64,000 bases of DNA from an uncultured Rubrobacteraceae bacterium (GCA_902806065.1 CADCVE010000015.1:59503-123502); one strand, 5' to 3'; counted from the first letter of the stretch, positions 23,678 through 31,944 are shown. Notes: generated by a model not told the origin, from the sequence alone. Translations and numbers: made by a program.

Positions 23678-24223
23678 TCAGGTAGCCTCCGTCCGGTGGT
23701 GGTGCTTGCGTAGCTCGAAGACGACGTGCGGCATCTCCGGCACTAGTAGCTTCTCCATCGCGAGACGCACCGCGTTGGTCGAGCCGGGCAGGCAGGCGAG
23801 GAACTTCGCGCCCGCTGCTGTCGTGGTGGAGCCCGCGACCGCGCGGCTGAGCATGGCTGCCGCGCCTATCTCCTCGTATGAGAGCATCCGGAAGAGCTCG
23901 CCGAAGCCGTCGAGCTTCTTGTGTATGAGGCGGTTCATGACTTCGTAGGTGGTGTCCCTGGCCGAGATGCCGGTCCCGCCGGTCGTAATGATCGCATCCA
24001 CGTCCGCGTCGGCGAGGAACGCCGTGAGTACCTCTTCTATCGCCCGCGCTTCGTCGCGCACTATCTCCCGGAGGTAGACCTCGTGGCCGGCCTCACGCAG
24101 TAGCTCGACGATGATGTTGCCGCCGGTGTCTGTCTCGGGGGTGCGGGTGTCGCTTATGGTAAGGACAGCGGACCGGACTTTCTCCGGCGCGGCCTCCCGG
24201 TGCTTCTCGGCGCTCTCGCTCAC
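23678..24223 (-). CDS. MoaB/Mog family molybdenum cofactor protein
   Basis: A 181-residue protein of the MoaB/MogA family, which adenylylates or binds molybdopterin during molybdenum cofactor assembly. The family signatures are SAVLTISDTRTPETDTGGN, the molybdopterin loop IITTGGTGISARDTTYE and LPGSTNAVRLAMEKLLVPEM near the C-terminus. The GTG start overlaps the stop of the upstream MBL-fold gene by GTGA. Its position in a pepA/MBL operon is not functionally obvious. Molybdenum cofactor is also needed for nitrate reduction, of which a relic (NarK) is found elsewhere in the window. Confidence 0.92.
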   Translation of the reverse strand: MSESAEKHREAAPEKVRSAVLTISDTRTPETDTGGNIIVELLREAGHEVYLREIVRDEARAIEEVLTAFLADADVDAIITTGGTGISARDTTYEVMNRLIHKKLDGFGELFRMLSYEEIGAAAMLSRAVAGSTTTAAGAKFLACLPGSTNAVRLAMEKLLVPEMPHVVFELRKHHHRTEAT

Positions 24224-24861
24224 AGGGCTCCCCTTCCGACCAGGAATGGGTTGCTAATACGCTCCAGGCCGATAGTAGTCTCGGGACCGTGGCCGGAGAG
24301 GACGCGCGTCTCGTCCGGGAGGGGCAGGAGTCTGCCGATGATGCTCTGCATGAGGACCTGCATGCTCCCGCCGGGCAGATCCACCCTGCCCACGCTCCCC
24401 GCGAAGAGGGCGTCGCCGGAGAAGACTATCCCCTCATCTTCGGCGTGGAAGGCAAGATGTCCGGGTGCGTGTCCCGGAGTGTAAAGGGAGCGAAGCCGCA
24501 AGGGGCCGACCTCCACCACTTCGTCGTCGGCGATGTATCCGTCTACCGCCGGTACCTTGCCGAACTTCATGCCCATCATTAGAGCTTGCTGCGGCGCCAT
24601 CTTGAGCATCGCCTCGGCTTCCTCGTGCATAAGTACCGGACAGAGGTACTCTTCGGCTAGAGGAGCAACGGCGCGGACGTGGTCCACGTGGGCGTGGGTG
24701 ACAAGGATGCTGCCTATCGCGAGCCCGAGCCGCTCCACGGTGAGCGCGATGCGAGCGGCCTCGTCACCGGGGTCTATGAGCGCGCCTATCTTAGACTCCT
24801 CGTCCCCGATCACGTAACAGTTCTCTTGAAACGGGCCGACGGTTACCATCTCGACGATCAT
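24220..24861 (-). CDS. MBL-fold metallo-hydrolase (glyoxalase II-like)
   Basis: A 213-residue single-domain metallo-beta-lactamase-fold hydrolase. The metal site is seen in order: VTHAHVDHVRAVAP (HxHxDH), YTPGHAPGHLAFH, FSGDALFAGSVGRVDLPGG and LSGHGPETTIGLER. The order and the GSVGR segment match the hydroxyacylglutathione-hydrolase-like branch, often called YcbL-type. Substrate is probably a thioester, which is inference. It starts immediately after the pepA stop and overlaps the moaB start by four bases, so it is the second gene of a tight operon. Confidence 0.91.
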   Translation of the reverse strand: MIVEMVTVGPFQENCYVIGDEESKIGALIDPGDEAARIALTVERLGLAIGSILVTHAHVDHVRAVAPLAEEYLCPVLMHEEAEAMLKMAPQQALMMGMKFGKVPAVDGYIADDEVVEVGPLRLRSLYTPGHAPGHLAFHAEDEGIVFSGDALFAGSVGRVDLPGGSMQVLMQSIIGRLLPLPDETRVLSGHGPETTIGLERISNPFLVGRGAL

Positions 24862-26343
24862 CTAAGACTCCTTCCCGGACTGTTCTCTAACCCGGCCTCG
24901 CAGGAACTCGACGAGCAGGCGAGCGGGCGCCCCCGAGGCCCCTTTCGGGGTGTAGGCGTTCATCTGCTTGCCGTAGTAGGCGACGCCGGCGATGTCCAGA
25001 TGAGCCCACGGATAATCCACGAACTCTTTTAGAAAGGCCCCGGCGGTCAGGGCGCCGCCGTACCGGCCACCTGAGTTCCTGAGGTCGGCGGTGTTGCCTT
25101 TTATCTGCTCGGTGTACTCCTTGAAGAGCGGGAGATGCCAGGCCCGCTCACCGGAGGCCTCGCCAGCGGTTTGGACCTCCGCTATGAGTGCTTCGTCGTT
25201 GCCCATGAGGCCGGAGGCGTGGTCGCCCAGGGCGACGTGACAGGCACCGGTGAGGGTGGCGCAGTCAATGACGGCGGCGGGCTCGTAGCGTTTGGCGTAG
25301 GAGAGGGCGTCGGCCAGGATCAGGCGCCCCTCGGCGTCGGTCGTGACAATCTCCACGGTTTTGCCGGAGTGCAGCTTGAGTACGTCCCCGGGCTTGAAGG
25401 CGTCGCCGCCGGGCAAATTCTCAGTGGCGGGGATGAGCGCGACGACGTTTACCGCGAGATCCAGGGCGCCAACGGCCTGCATCGTCCCCAAAACCGCCGC
25501 GCCCCCACTCATGTCGAACTTCATGTCCTCCATGCCGCCCGAAGGCTTGATGGAGATGCCGCCGGAATCAAAGGTTACGGCCTTGCCAACGAGGACTACG
25601 GGGGGAACTCCGTCACCGCCCTTGCGATGCTCCAGCACGATGAACCGCGGCTCGTTCGAGGAGGACCGTCCAACAGTAGCCAACCCGGCCATGTCTTCGG
25701 CCTCTATACCGGCCCGGTCGAGTACGTGCACCTGCATACCGTATCGCTCGGCTATCTTCTGCGCTTTCTCGGCCAGGTATTCCGGGGTCGCTTCGTTGGA
25801 GGGCTCGTTGGCGAGGTCCCGGGCGAGGATGGCAGCGGCAGCGAGTTGCGCTCCGGTCTCGGCAGCTTCGGAGATGTCTTGTTCGTCTTCATGGATCAGG
25901 GTGAAGGTCGTAAGCTTGGGCCTCTCCGCGCTCGTCTTATGGCGGTCGAAGCGGTACAGACCTAGAGCGGCGCCCTCGGCGGCGGCTTCGGCGGCGGCGA
26001 TACGGGCCGCCGAGCCTTCAGAGACGGGCAGGACGAAGGCCGCGTCGTCGAGTTTCAGGGAGCGGGCGCGTTTGGCGGCGGTAGCGGCGGCTCGCCGGAG
26101 GCTGTCCAGGGTGAAAGAGGACTGTTCGCCGAGGCCGACGAGCAGGAGCCGGGGAGATGCTATGCCGTCCGGGCCGTAGATCAGGGTCGTCTCGCCCTGC
26201 TTGCCGGAGAAGTCGCCCTCTGAGAGGACGTTCGCGGCCTCACCGAGCCACGCCGGGAGCTCCTCGCCCTTGTAGAGGCCGACCGCCAGTAGCCCCGAAG
26301 ATACCTCCGCTAGCGCGCCGCCAGCAGCATTGATCCGAACCAA
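24862..26343 (-). CDS. pepA: leucyl aminopeptidase (M17 family)
   Basis: Cytoplasmic two-metal aminopeptidase that releases N-terminal residues from peptides. The C-terminal catalytic domain shows VGKAVTFDSGGISIKP, KFDMSGGAAVLGTM and VTTDAEGRLILADAL, the canonical M17 signature (N-T-D-A-E-G-R-L), here with Thr for Asn. The N-terminal domain is of the usual Macro-like type. The start is placed at TTG 26343, where AGGAGGG sits seven bases upstream; a longer frame from 26370 lacks a ribosome site. TATAAT at 26390-26395 (minus strand) is a perfect -10. First gene of the pepA-MBL-moaB-hypothetical operon. Confidence 0.93.
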   Translation of the reverse strand: MVRINAAGGALAEVSSGLLAVGLYKGEELPAWLGEAANVLSEGDFSGKQGETTLIYGPDGIASPRLLLVGLGEQSSFTLDSLRRAAATAAKRARSLKLDDAAFVLPVSEGSAARIAAAEAAAEGAALGLYRFDRHKTSAERPKLTTFTLIHEDEQDISEAAETGAQLAAAAILARDLANEPSNEATPEYLAEKAQKIAERYGMQVHVLDRAGIEAEDMAGLATVGRSSSNEPRFIVLEHRKGGDGVPPVVLVGKAVTFDSGGISIKPSGGMEDMKFDMSGGAAVLGTMQAVGALDLAVNVVALIPATENLPGGDAFKPGDVLKLHSGKTVEIVTTDAEGRLILADALSYAKRYEPAAVIDCATLTGACHVALGDHASGLMGNDEALIAEVQTAGEASGERAWHLPLFKEYTEQIKGNTADLRNSGGRYGGALTAGAFLKEFVDYPWAHLDIAGVAYYGKQMNAYTPKGASGAPARLLVEFLRGRVREQSGKES

Positions 26344-26389
26344 GCCCACTCCCTCCTCTGCCTTCTCCAAATAGCTCTAGACCGCTCAG

Positions 26390-26395
26390 ATTATA
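26390..26395 (-). promoter_or_regulatory. consensus -10 box of pepA operon
   Basis: Minus-strand TATAAT about 47 bases before the chosen TTG start. No clear -35 at the expected spacing. Confidence 0.5.
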
Positions 26396-26483
26396 GGGCA
26401 AAGGCTCGCGCTCTCCGCGCCCGGTCCACGTGCGTGGTCCTGGCGGCTTATTTCGGCCCCGGATGGCTTACACTCGTTGATCG

Positions 26484-27191
26484 ATGAAGCTCTCCGTAGT
26501 GATACCCACGCTAAACGAGGCCGCTAATATCGGCGCCCTGCTCGAATACCTCCTATCCACGCCGGGCGTCTCGGAGATCGTGGTTGCCGACGGCGGCTCG
26601 TCAGACAGGACCGTGAAACTTGTCCGGTCACCTGTAAGGCTGGTGCGAAGCGAGCCGGGCCGCGGTATGCAACTCCGGGCGGGGGCGCGGAGAGCGACTG
26701 GTGATGTCTTGCTCTTCCTTCACGCCGACGTTCTGCCGCCGCGGGACGTGGCCTCGCAGATAGCCGAGGCTGTAAAGGTGGGATATGTGGGCGGCAACTT
26801 CCGTCTGCGTTACCCGGGAGGCGGGGCCTTGGGACGCTGGCTGGAGACCCTGGCACCCGTGTATCGCGCTCTAGGCCGTTACTATGGGGACTCCGGGCTC
26901 TTCGTGCGGCGGGATGTGTACGAGGCTTGCGGAGGGTTCCCCTGGGTCCCGATCATGGAAGACATAATCTTTGTCCGGCGGATGGAGAGGATGGGGCCCA
27001 CCGCCTACCTGCCGGGTCCGATGCTCAGCGCCACTCGCCGCTGGAAGGGACGGCCCATACGCACCCTCCTGCTCTGGGCCTGCATGCAGACCGCCTTCGC
27101 CCTCGGCGCCAGCCCCTGGCAACTCGCGCGATTCTACAAGGCTCACAACCCCGCACGGATCTCAGAGAACAAATGCAACGGCGTACTATGA
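26484..27191 (+). CDS. family 2 glycosyltransferase (TIGR04283-like)
   Basis: A 235-residue GT-A fold glycosyltransferase: LSVVIPTLNEAANIGALLEY at the N-terminus, VADGGSSDRTVKLV, the metal-binding DXD equivalent LFLHADVLPP, then FVRRDVYEACGGFPWVPIMED and ARFYKAHNPARI at the C-terminus. This pattern matches the short TIGR04283 group, usually of unknown acceptor and often near phospholipid or arsenosugar genes. It starts with ATG and lacks a ribosome site; TACACT ends nine bases upstream. It converges on glnA, separated by glnA's terminator. Confidence 0.87.
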   Translation: MKLSVVIPTLNEAANIGALLEYLLSTPGVSEIVVADGGSSDRTVKLVRSPVRLVRSEPGRGMQLRAGARRATGDVLLFLHADVLPPRDVASQIAEAVKVGYVGGNFRLRYPGGGALGRWLETLAPVYRALGRYYGDSGLFVRRDVYEACGGFPWVPIMEDIIFVRRMERMGPTAYLPGPMLSATRRWKGRPIRTLLLWACMQTAFALGASPWQLARFYKAHNPARISENKCNGVL

Positions 27192-27230
27192 TCTGCTCCC
27201 CGATCATATTTCGAGGAGTTTGCGGACGTG

Positions 27231-27258
27231 AAAAGGGCGCGAACCGAAATCCGCGCCC
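27231..27258 (-). terminator. glnA terminator
   Basis: On the minus strand GGGCGCG (27258-27252 region) and CGCGCCC (27241-27235) pair across a 10-base loop containing TTTCGGT, followed by TTTTC. It lies 27 bases after the glnA stop. Confidence 0.75.
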
Positions 27259-27284
27259 CAAAGGTAGTAGTTGATGGTTGAAAG

Positions 27285-28616
27285 CTACAGAATCGGCAGG
27301 AACTTCTTCAGCTCGTAGGGGGTGACCTGTACCCGGTACTCTTCGAACTCGGCGCGCTTTAGCTCCAGGAGCCTGCTGTAGGCGTGTTCGCCGAGGGCCT
27401 TTTGCAGCAGCTCGGAGTCCTCGGCTTCTTTTATAGCCTCGCCGAGGTCGGCGGGGAGACCCTGGATGCCGAGCTTCTGCAACTCCTCTTTGGAGAGGTC
27501 GTAGAGGTTGCGCTCCATGGGCTCGGGCAGCTCGTAACCTTTCTCTATACCTTCGAGGCCCGCGTGCAGGAGCGCTGCGAAGCACAGGTATATGTTCGCC
27601 GCCGGATCCGGGCAGCGCAGTTCCATGCGCGTCGCCTTCTCCTGGCCCGGATGGAAGCCCGGCACCCGTACCAGAGCGGAGCGGTTCTTGCGGCTCCACG
27701 CGATGTACACCGGGGCTTCAAAGCCGGGTACGAGGCGCTTGTATGAGTTCACGTACTGGGCGAAGATTATGCTGAGTTCGCGGGCGTGCCGGAGCTGACC
27801 GGCGATGAATGCCTGTGCCTCCGCGGAGAGGAAGTACTCGTTGTCGGCGTCGAAGAAGGCGTTCTTGTCGCCTGTGAAGAGGCTCTGGTGGGTGTGCATG
27901 CCACTGCCGTTCTCGTTCGCGAGCGGCTTGGGCATGAAGGTGGCGTAGACCCCGTGGCGGGTGGCGACCTCTTTGACGACCGTCTTGTAGGTCTGGACCT
28001 TGTCGGCCATCACCAGAGCTTCGTCGAACCTCAGGTCGATCTCGTGCTGGCTGGGGGCGACCTCGTGGTGCGAGACCTCGACTCTGATGCCGAGCTCCTG
28101 CAGCGCGAAGATCGTCTCACGCCTCAAGGACGTCGCCGCGTCCAGCGTAGTGAGGTCGAAGTAGCCGCCCTCGTCGAGCACTTCCGTGCTGTGCGAGTCC
28201 TTGAAGTAGAAGTACTCCAGCTCCGGGCCGACGTTGAACTTGTCGAAGCCCATCTCCTTTGCCCGCTCCAGCGCCCTCTTGAGGATGTAGCGTGGGTCGC
28301 CGACGTACGGGTCGCCGTCCGGCGTCTGCACGTCGCAAATCATACGGGCCGTGCGGCTCTCCTGCGGGCTCCACGGGATGATCTGGAACGTATCCCGGTC
28401 GGGCATGGCGATCATGTCCGACTCCTCGATGTCGTTGTAGCCCGTGATCGAAGACCCGTCGAAACCCATCCCGCCGTCTAGGGCGTCCTCTAGCTCACCG
28501 ACCGTGATCGCGAAGCTCTTCAATCCCCCAAGGATATCCGTAAACCACAACCGGATGAACTGGACATTATTCTCCTGAGCCTGCTGCAGAATGTCCTGCT
28601 TGCTTGGCGTTGCCAT
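27285..28616 (-). CDS. glnA: glutamine synthetase type I (short, alpha-like)
   Basis: Makes glutamine from glutamate, ammonia and ATP. The 443-residue length and lack of the 25-residue beta insertion fit GSI-alpha. Signatures present are MGFDGSSITGYNDIEESDM, NVGPELEYFYF, NENGSGMHTHQSLF and PGFEAPVYIAWSRKNRSALVRVP. Two points are unusual. Residue 62, where GSI-alpha enzymes carry the Arg used for glutamine feedback, is Asp. And residues 370-374 read NLYDL with Tyr372, like the adenylylation motif of GSI-beta. Strong AGGAGG ribosome site. A weak hairpin with a T-tract lies about 165 bases upstream in the leader. Confidence 0.95.
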   Translation of the reverse strand: MATPSKQDILQQAQENNVQFIRLWFTDILGGLKSFAITVGELEDALDGGMGFDGSSITGYNDIEESDMIAMPDRDTFQIIPWSPQESRTARMICDVQTPDGDPYVGDPRYILKRALERAKEMGFDKFNVGPELEYFYFKDSHSTEVLDEGGYFDLTTLDAATSLRRETIFALQELGIRVEVSHHEVAPSQHEIDLRFDEALVMADKVQTYKTVVKEVATRHGVYATFMPKPLANENGSGMHTHQSLFTGDKNAFFDADNEYFLSAEAQAFIAGQLRHARELSIIFAQYVNSYKRLVPGFEAPVYIAWSRKNRSALVRVPGFHPGQEKATRMELRCPDPAANIYLCFAALLHAGLEGIEKGYELPEPMERNLYDLSKEELQKLGIQGLPADLGEAIKEAEDSELLQKALGEHAYSRLLELKRAEFEEYRVQVTPYELKKFLPIL

Positions 28617-28770
28617 ACTCTCCTCCTGTCTAATAGTCTCGGCGTCGCGCCGGTTGGCACGATCAACCCTAACGAGGTTCTTAACACCAGCTATGATATG
28701 AATGCGTTAGCCTGTTGCATAGGGCCGCCTGTACAAGCCAGGCCCACTGGAAAAGCCGTATTTTTGGCCG

Positions 28771-28800
28771 CAAGTATAAAAAGGCGCCTGAAGTCAGGCT
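28771..28800 (-). promoter_or_regulatory. possible attenuator hairpin upstream of glnA
   Basis: Minus-strand GCCTGA and TCAGGC (28799-28786) form a short hairpin followed by GCCTTTTTATAC. No minus-strand gene lies upstream for it to terminate, so it could act on a long glnA leader. The stem is short, so confidence is low. Confidence 0.25.
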
Positions 28801-28940
28801 ATACACGGTTTATTGAGTGGTACAGGTGAGCCACGGGGGTGGGCGGGGTAGAATCATCGGGCGGGGAGACCTGGTGCGTATCCGTACGTATGGGTCGAAG
28901 ACCGCGGGTTAGTGAACCAGGAAGGCGAGGGGGGACAGAG

Positions 28941-29810
28941 ATGGACGACAGGCCACAAGACAGGGCCGAGGAACGCCGGAGACGCGGTCCTTTGGGAGAC
29001 GAAGCCGCCGAGGAGACGCGGCGTGTCCCGCAGAGTGGAGGTCCTGGCGGAGACCCTGGCGGGAGCCAGGGCGGTGAGGATACGGCGACGCGCAGGCTGT
29101 CGCCGGAAGAAGCCGAGCGGGAGGCCGCGGTACGTGAGGGTGCGACCCGCGAAAGCCCTTCGGGTGAGGCTACTTCTCCGCGGGGAGGACCACCGGAGGA
29201 TGAGGGAAAGCGTGTGATCCGTCCGGCCAGGGCGCAGGGCGATGAGGATGATATGCCATACACTAGAGAGGAGCGTCTCAGAGACGTCTATGGCGGTGTG
29301 GACTGGCTTGCGAGCTTTATCGGGGCTGTCTTTGCCTTGCTGTGCGCGGGCTTATTGCTGCTTCTCTTCTCGGGCCTCGTGCTGGGGCCTCTGGGCTTCA
29401 CCCTCGACCTGCGGGGCCGAGAGATAGATGCCGCTATCATCATCGGGCTTGTGGTTGTCGGGGCTACACTGCTCATCTCGTACTTCGTTGGCGGGTATAT
29501 AACGGGCCGGCTCGTCCGCTTCGACGGCGGGCGTAATGGGGCGGCCACGGTTGGATGGAGCGTGTTGCTAACTATTATCTTCGGGTTCTTTGGCGCGGTG
29601 TTGCTCGGCAGCTTTCTCCCCGACTCTGTCTTCGGGGTCGTGCAGGGGTTCTTGCAGAACACCGTTATACCCACTGCCGGTGGTCTCTTCGAACTGGGGC
29701 TGGTGGGCGCCGGGATTGCCATCGGCGCTATCTTGCTGATGCTGCTGGGCGGGGCTCTAGGTGGGCGCCTTGGCAACCGCTACCACACCCGCATAGACGA
29801 GACGACCTGA
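28941..29810 (+). CDS. membrane protein with disordered N-terminus (TIGR04086-like)
   Basis: The ATG at 28941 has GAGGGGGGA upstream; an earlier in-frame start at 28839 lacks one. The first 100 or so residues are charged and Pro/Gly-rich (for example RPQDRAEERRRRG) with no fold apparent. Then come four membrane helices (about residues 116-138, 154-174, 197-215 and 238-260 of 289), with Gly-rich motifs YFVGGYITGRLVRFDGGRNG and LGGALGGRLGNRYH, as in YrzE/TIGR04086-type proteins. TAGAAT near 28851 gives a plausible promoter. Function unknown. The mean codon bias is the same in both halves, so the tail is truly coding. Confidence 0.75.
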   Translation: MDDRPQDRAEERRRRGPLGDEAAEETRRVPQSGGPGGDPGGSQGGEDTATRRLSPEEAEREAAVREGATRESPSGEATSPRGGPPEDEGKRVIRPARAQGDEDDMPYTREERLRDVYGGVDWLASFIGAVFALLCAGLLLLLFSGLVLGPLGFTLDLRGREIDAAIIIGLVVVGATLLISYFVGGYITGRLVRFDGGRNGAATVGWSVLLTIIFGFFGAVLLGSFLPDSVFGVVQGFLQNTVIPTAGGLFELGLVGAGIAIGAILLMLLGGALGGRLGNRYHTRIDETT

Positions 29811-29836
29811 AATATAGGAGAACATAGGAGGAGCCG

Positions 29837-29947
29837 GTGGAACGTGTCCGGATACTCTTGATACCGGAAGGCTCTGGGTACAAACTCTGTCCGCGGGCCA
29901 AAGGGTCCAAGACCATACGGTTACGAGAGCTAGAAAGGGTCGTGTAG
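29837..29947 (+). CDS. possible 36-aa basic protein upstream of topoisomerase IB
   Basis: GTG at 29837, four bases after GGAGGA, opens a 36-codon frame: MERVRILLIPEGSGYK, then LCPRAKGSKTIRLRELERVV. It ends 10 bases before the topoisomerase ATG, and its stop overlaps the TAGAGT box. The ribosome site is strong and codon use is GC-biased, but the length is short; no family recognised. Confidence 0.45.
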   Translation: MERVRILLIPEGSGYKLCPRAKGSKTIRLRELERVV

Positions 29948-29957
29948 AGTTCGACAT

Positions 29958-30998
29958 ATGGCGAGGCACGTACTCTTCGAGACTGGTATCAAACGTCTTG
30001 GTAGCAAGGAGAAGGGCTTATTCTACTGCTATCCGGACTCCGGCAAGCGTGTGCGCGAAGAGAAGGTTCTGAAGCGCATCGAGGACCTAAAGATACCGCC
30101 GGCTTACGAGGACGTTCACATAGCGCGCGGTCCTTCCGCCAAGGTGCAGGCCGTGGGCTACGACTCGGCGGGGCGGGTGCAGTACGTTTACCATCCCAGG
30201 TACCGCGACCGCAAAGAGCGGGAGAAGTTCGAGCGCATCCTACTCTTCGCCGACCGGCTCCCGGAGATGCGCCGCATCACCAGCGAGCACCTGAATCACG
30301 AGAAGCTAGACCGCGAGAAGGTACTCGCTTGCATGATTCGGCTTATGAACGCCGCGCATTTCCGCGTCGGCGAGGAACGCTACGCAAAGAAGAACAAGAC
30401 TTACGGCATCGCTACTCTAAGGCGCAAACACCTCAAGATAGAGGGCGACACCATGATCTTCGAATACACCGGAAAGTGGGGGAAGTACCAGCGCCAGTGC
30501 GTTACCGACAAGCGGCTTAGGGAGATAGTCCAGAAGTGCGCCGCCCTACCCGGCTACGAAATCTTTAAATATTTCGATGAGGAGCGAGAGCTAAAGGACG
30601 TCAAGTCCCGCGATCTCAACGCCTACGTCAAGGAGGTTGTGGGCTCTCAGTTCACCGCCAAGGACTTCAGGACCTGGGCCGGGACGCTTGTGGCCGCCGT
30701 CAAGCTGGGCGAGCTCGGGGCGGCGGAGGAGCCCAAAGTAGCCGAGAAGAACGTGCTGGCCGCAGTGGACGCCGTGGCAGCCAGGCTCGGTAACACGCGT
30801 GCCATCGCCCGCGCCTCCTACGTCAGCCCGCGTCTCATAGATCACTACATGGAGGGTTCGGTGGTAGCCTACTATGGCGAGCGAATAGAGGAGCTTATCG
30901 TTGCCGAGCAGGGTGACCTGACCGAGGGCGAGAAGGCCCTCCTGGAGCTCCTGAAGAAGAAGCTCCGCCGCGAGCTCGAAAAGGAAAGAGCCGCATAG
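29958..30998 (+). CDS. DNA topoisomerase IB
   Basis: Relaxes supercoils through a 3'-phosphotyrosine intermediate, in the poxvirus-like bacterial type IB family (about 330-350 residues; here 346). The N-terminal beta domain ends near residue 80 (RVQYVYHPRYRDRKEREKF). Candidate catalytic residues are Arg136 (NAAHFRVGEERY), Lys173 (EYTGKWGKYQ), Arg238 (FTAKDFRTWAGT) and the nucleophile Tyr288 (ARASYVSPRLIDHY). No Shine-Dalgarno is present. TAGAGT ends seven bases before the ATG, with TTACGA 18 bases further up, so a leaderless transcript is likely, though coupling to the small ORF at 29837 is an alternative. Confidence 0.93.
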   Translation: MARHVLFETGIKRLGSKEKGLFYCYPDSGKRVREEKVLKRIEDLKIPPAYEDVHIARGPSAKVQAVGYDSAGRVQYVYHPRYRDRKEREKFERILLFADRLPEMRRITSEHLNHEKLDREKVLACMIRLMNAAHFRVGEERYAKKNKTYGIATLRRKHLKIEGDTMIFEYTGKWGKYQRQCVTDKRLREIVQKCAALPGYEIFKYFDEERELKDVKSRDLNAYVKEVVGSQFTAKDFRTWAGTLVAAVKLGELGAAEEPKVAEKNVLAAVDAVAARLGNTRAIARASYVSPRLIDHYMEGSVVAYYGERIEELIVAEQGDLTEGEKALLELLKKKLRRELEKERAA

Positions 30999-31047
30999 CA
31001 CGCCTGCACCGCACGTAAAAGAGAACCGATCACCTGGAGGCATCCTG

Positions 31048-31179
31048 ATGAACAAGACCCTCATCCTAAAGCTACTGAAGAACGCTCGGGTGCGTCGCTT
31101 CGCCCTGGGCCTCCTCAAGAACCCGCGCGTCCGGCGCGCTATCTTCAAGCAAGTAACCCGCCGCCTCGGACGCAGATAG
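31048..31179 (+). CDS. 43-aa cationic peptide with internal repeat
   Basis: ATG with TGGAGG seven bases upstream. The peptide contains 14 Lys/Arg residues among 43 and is built on a duplicated unit: LLKNARVRRFA is followed six residues later by LLKNPRVRRAI. Each unit would form an amphipathic helix. No signal peptide. It lies 49 bases after topoisomerase IB on the same strand, so a nucleic-acid or nucleoid role is conceivable; a membrane-active peptide is the other obvious possibility. Not recognised as a known family. Confidence 0.6.
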   Translation: MNKTLILKLLKNARVRRFALGLLKNPRVRRAIFKQVTRRLGRR

Positions 31180-31238
31180 GGCGTTGGGGCGAGGCCCGGA
31201 AGAGAATCGGGGCTGTCTCTCGCGGTGAGGCTGGGGTG

Positions 31239-31433
31239 TTACCCGTCAAGCAGCAGCCGCTCGAGATCCTCGCTTGTTAGCATGAGCGACCATTCGTGTG
31301 GTTGCAGCGGCAGGTGCTGGACGCCGACTACCTCGAGGGTCCCGCCGGGGGCTATACGAGCTTCGAGCACCGAACCCTTCGGGTAAGGGCTACCGCTAAA
31401 ATCGCGGACGGTAGTTGTGAGCTTTACTTTCAT
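31239..31433 (-). CDS. hypothetical protein, 64 aa
   Basis: The ATG at 31433 begins MKVKLTTTVRDFSGSPYPKG; a longer frame from 31505 would add a less plausible basic extension. The product is beta-rich (VLEARIAPGGTLEVVGVQHL) and ends in an acidic helix (SEDLERLLLDG). It resembles small DUF-type beta-barrel proteins but I cannot name it. No good ribosome site is visible. It lies downstream of the frameshifted DUF2267 gene on the same strand. Confidence 0.55.
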   Translation of the reverse strand: MKVKLTTTVRDFSGSPYPKGSVLEARIAPGGTLEVVGVQHLPLQPHEWSLMLTSEDLERLLLDG

Positions 31434-31488
31434 GGATAGTCTTGCGCATCCTTTCCGATTTGGGGGCATTTCTGGGTGCTGGGTCTTG

Positions 31489-31922
31489 TTACCCCTGGTT
31501 CTCATCCTGTATTGGCGCGTCGGACGGTCCTAAAGAGTCGGACCTGTGCTCGAAAGCTCCGTAGCGATGGGGACCGGGGAGTACACGCTCCGACAACTCC
31601 CAATACTCAAGGGGTAGCTCTTCGCGCACAGCTTCTAGTTCCTCTTCCGGTATCGCGTCGCCGAGTACGTCCCCGACGTGCCGGGCGTACCGGGTAGCCA
31701 TCTCGGGCGCGATGCCGGCCTTCTGCGCGAAACGCTCGTGGAACTCACACACCGTGAACTCCTCGCCCTCGCCGTCTCCCTGGCAGCAAGATTACCTGGA
31801 CTCTCACCAGAGAGACGTTCGCGCAGGGTCTCCAGGTACGCTCCCGCGACCAGGCCCGCTTCTTCGTGGGCAGTGGGACCTGCCTTCCTCCGAATTTCGT
31901 CCACCAACTCCTCGTAGGTCAC
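31489..31922 (-). pseudogene. DUF2267 domain protein interrupted by one frameshift
   Basis: From GTG 31922 (AAAGGGAAAGG upstream) the frame reads VTYEELVDEIRRKAG, then GLVAGAYLETLRERLSGES, the first half of a DUF2267 domain. Near 31785-31800 the homology moves by one base into another frame: QGDGEGEEFTVCEFHERFAQ, then RYARHVGDVLGDAIPEEELE and REELPLEYWELSE, which is the second half, ending at 31489. A single indel restores a complete 140-residue protein. It could be a recent pseudogene, an assembly error or, less likely, programmed frameshifting; the local sequence has no obvious slippery heptamer. Confidence 0.75.
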
Positions 31923-31944
31923 GCTGGTCCTTTCCCTTTGGTGC

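Noticed and set aside
28839..28940. 34-residue N-terminal extension of the TIGR04086-like membrane protein
   Set aside because: The GAGGGGGGA ribosome site sits just before the ATG at 28941 and none precedes 28839; the TAGAAT box lies inside the extension.
30591..31148. 185-codon minus-strand ORF
   Set aside because: Antisense to the end of topoisomerase IB and the 43-residue peptide; composition typical of an antisense shadow.
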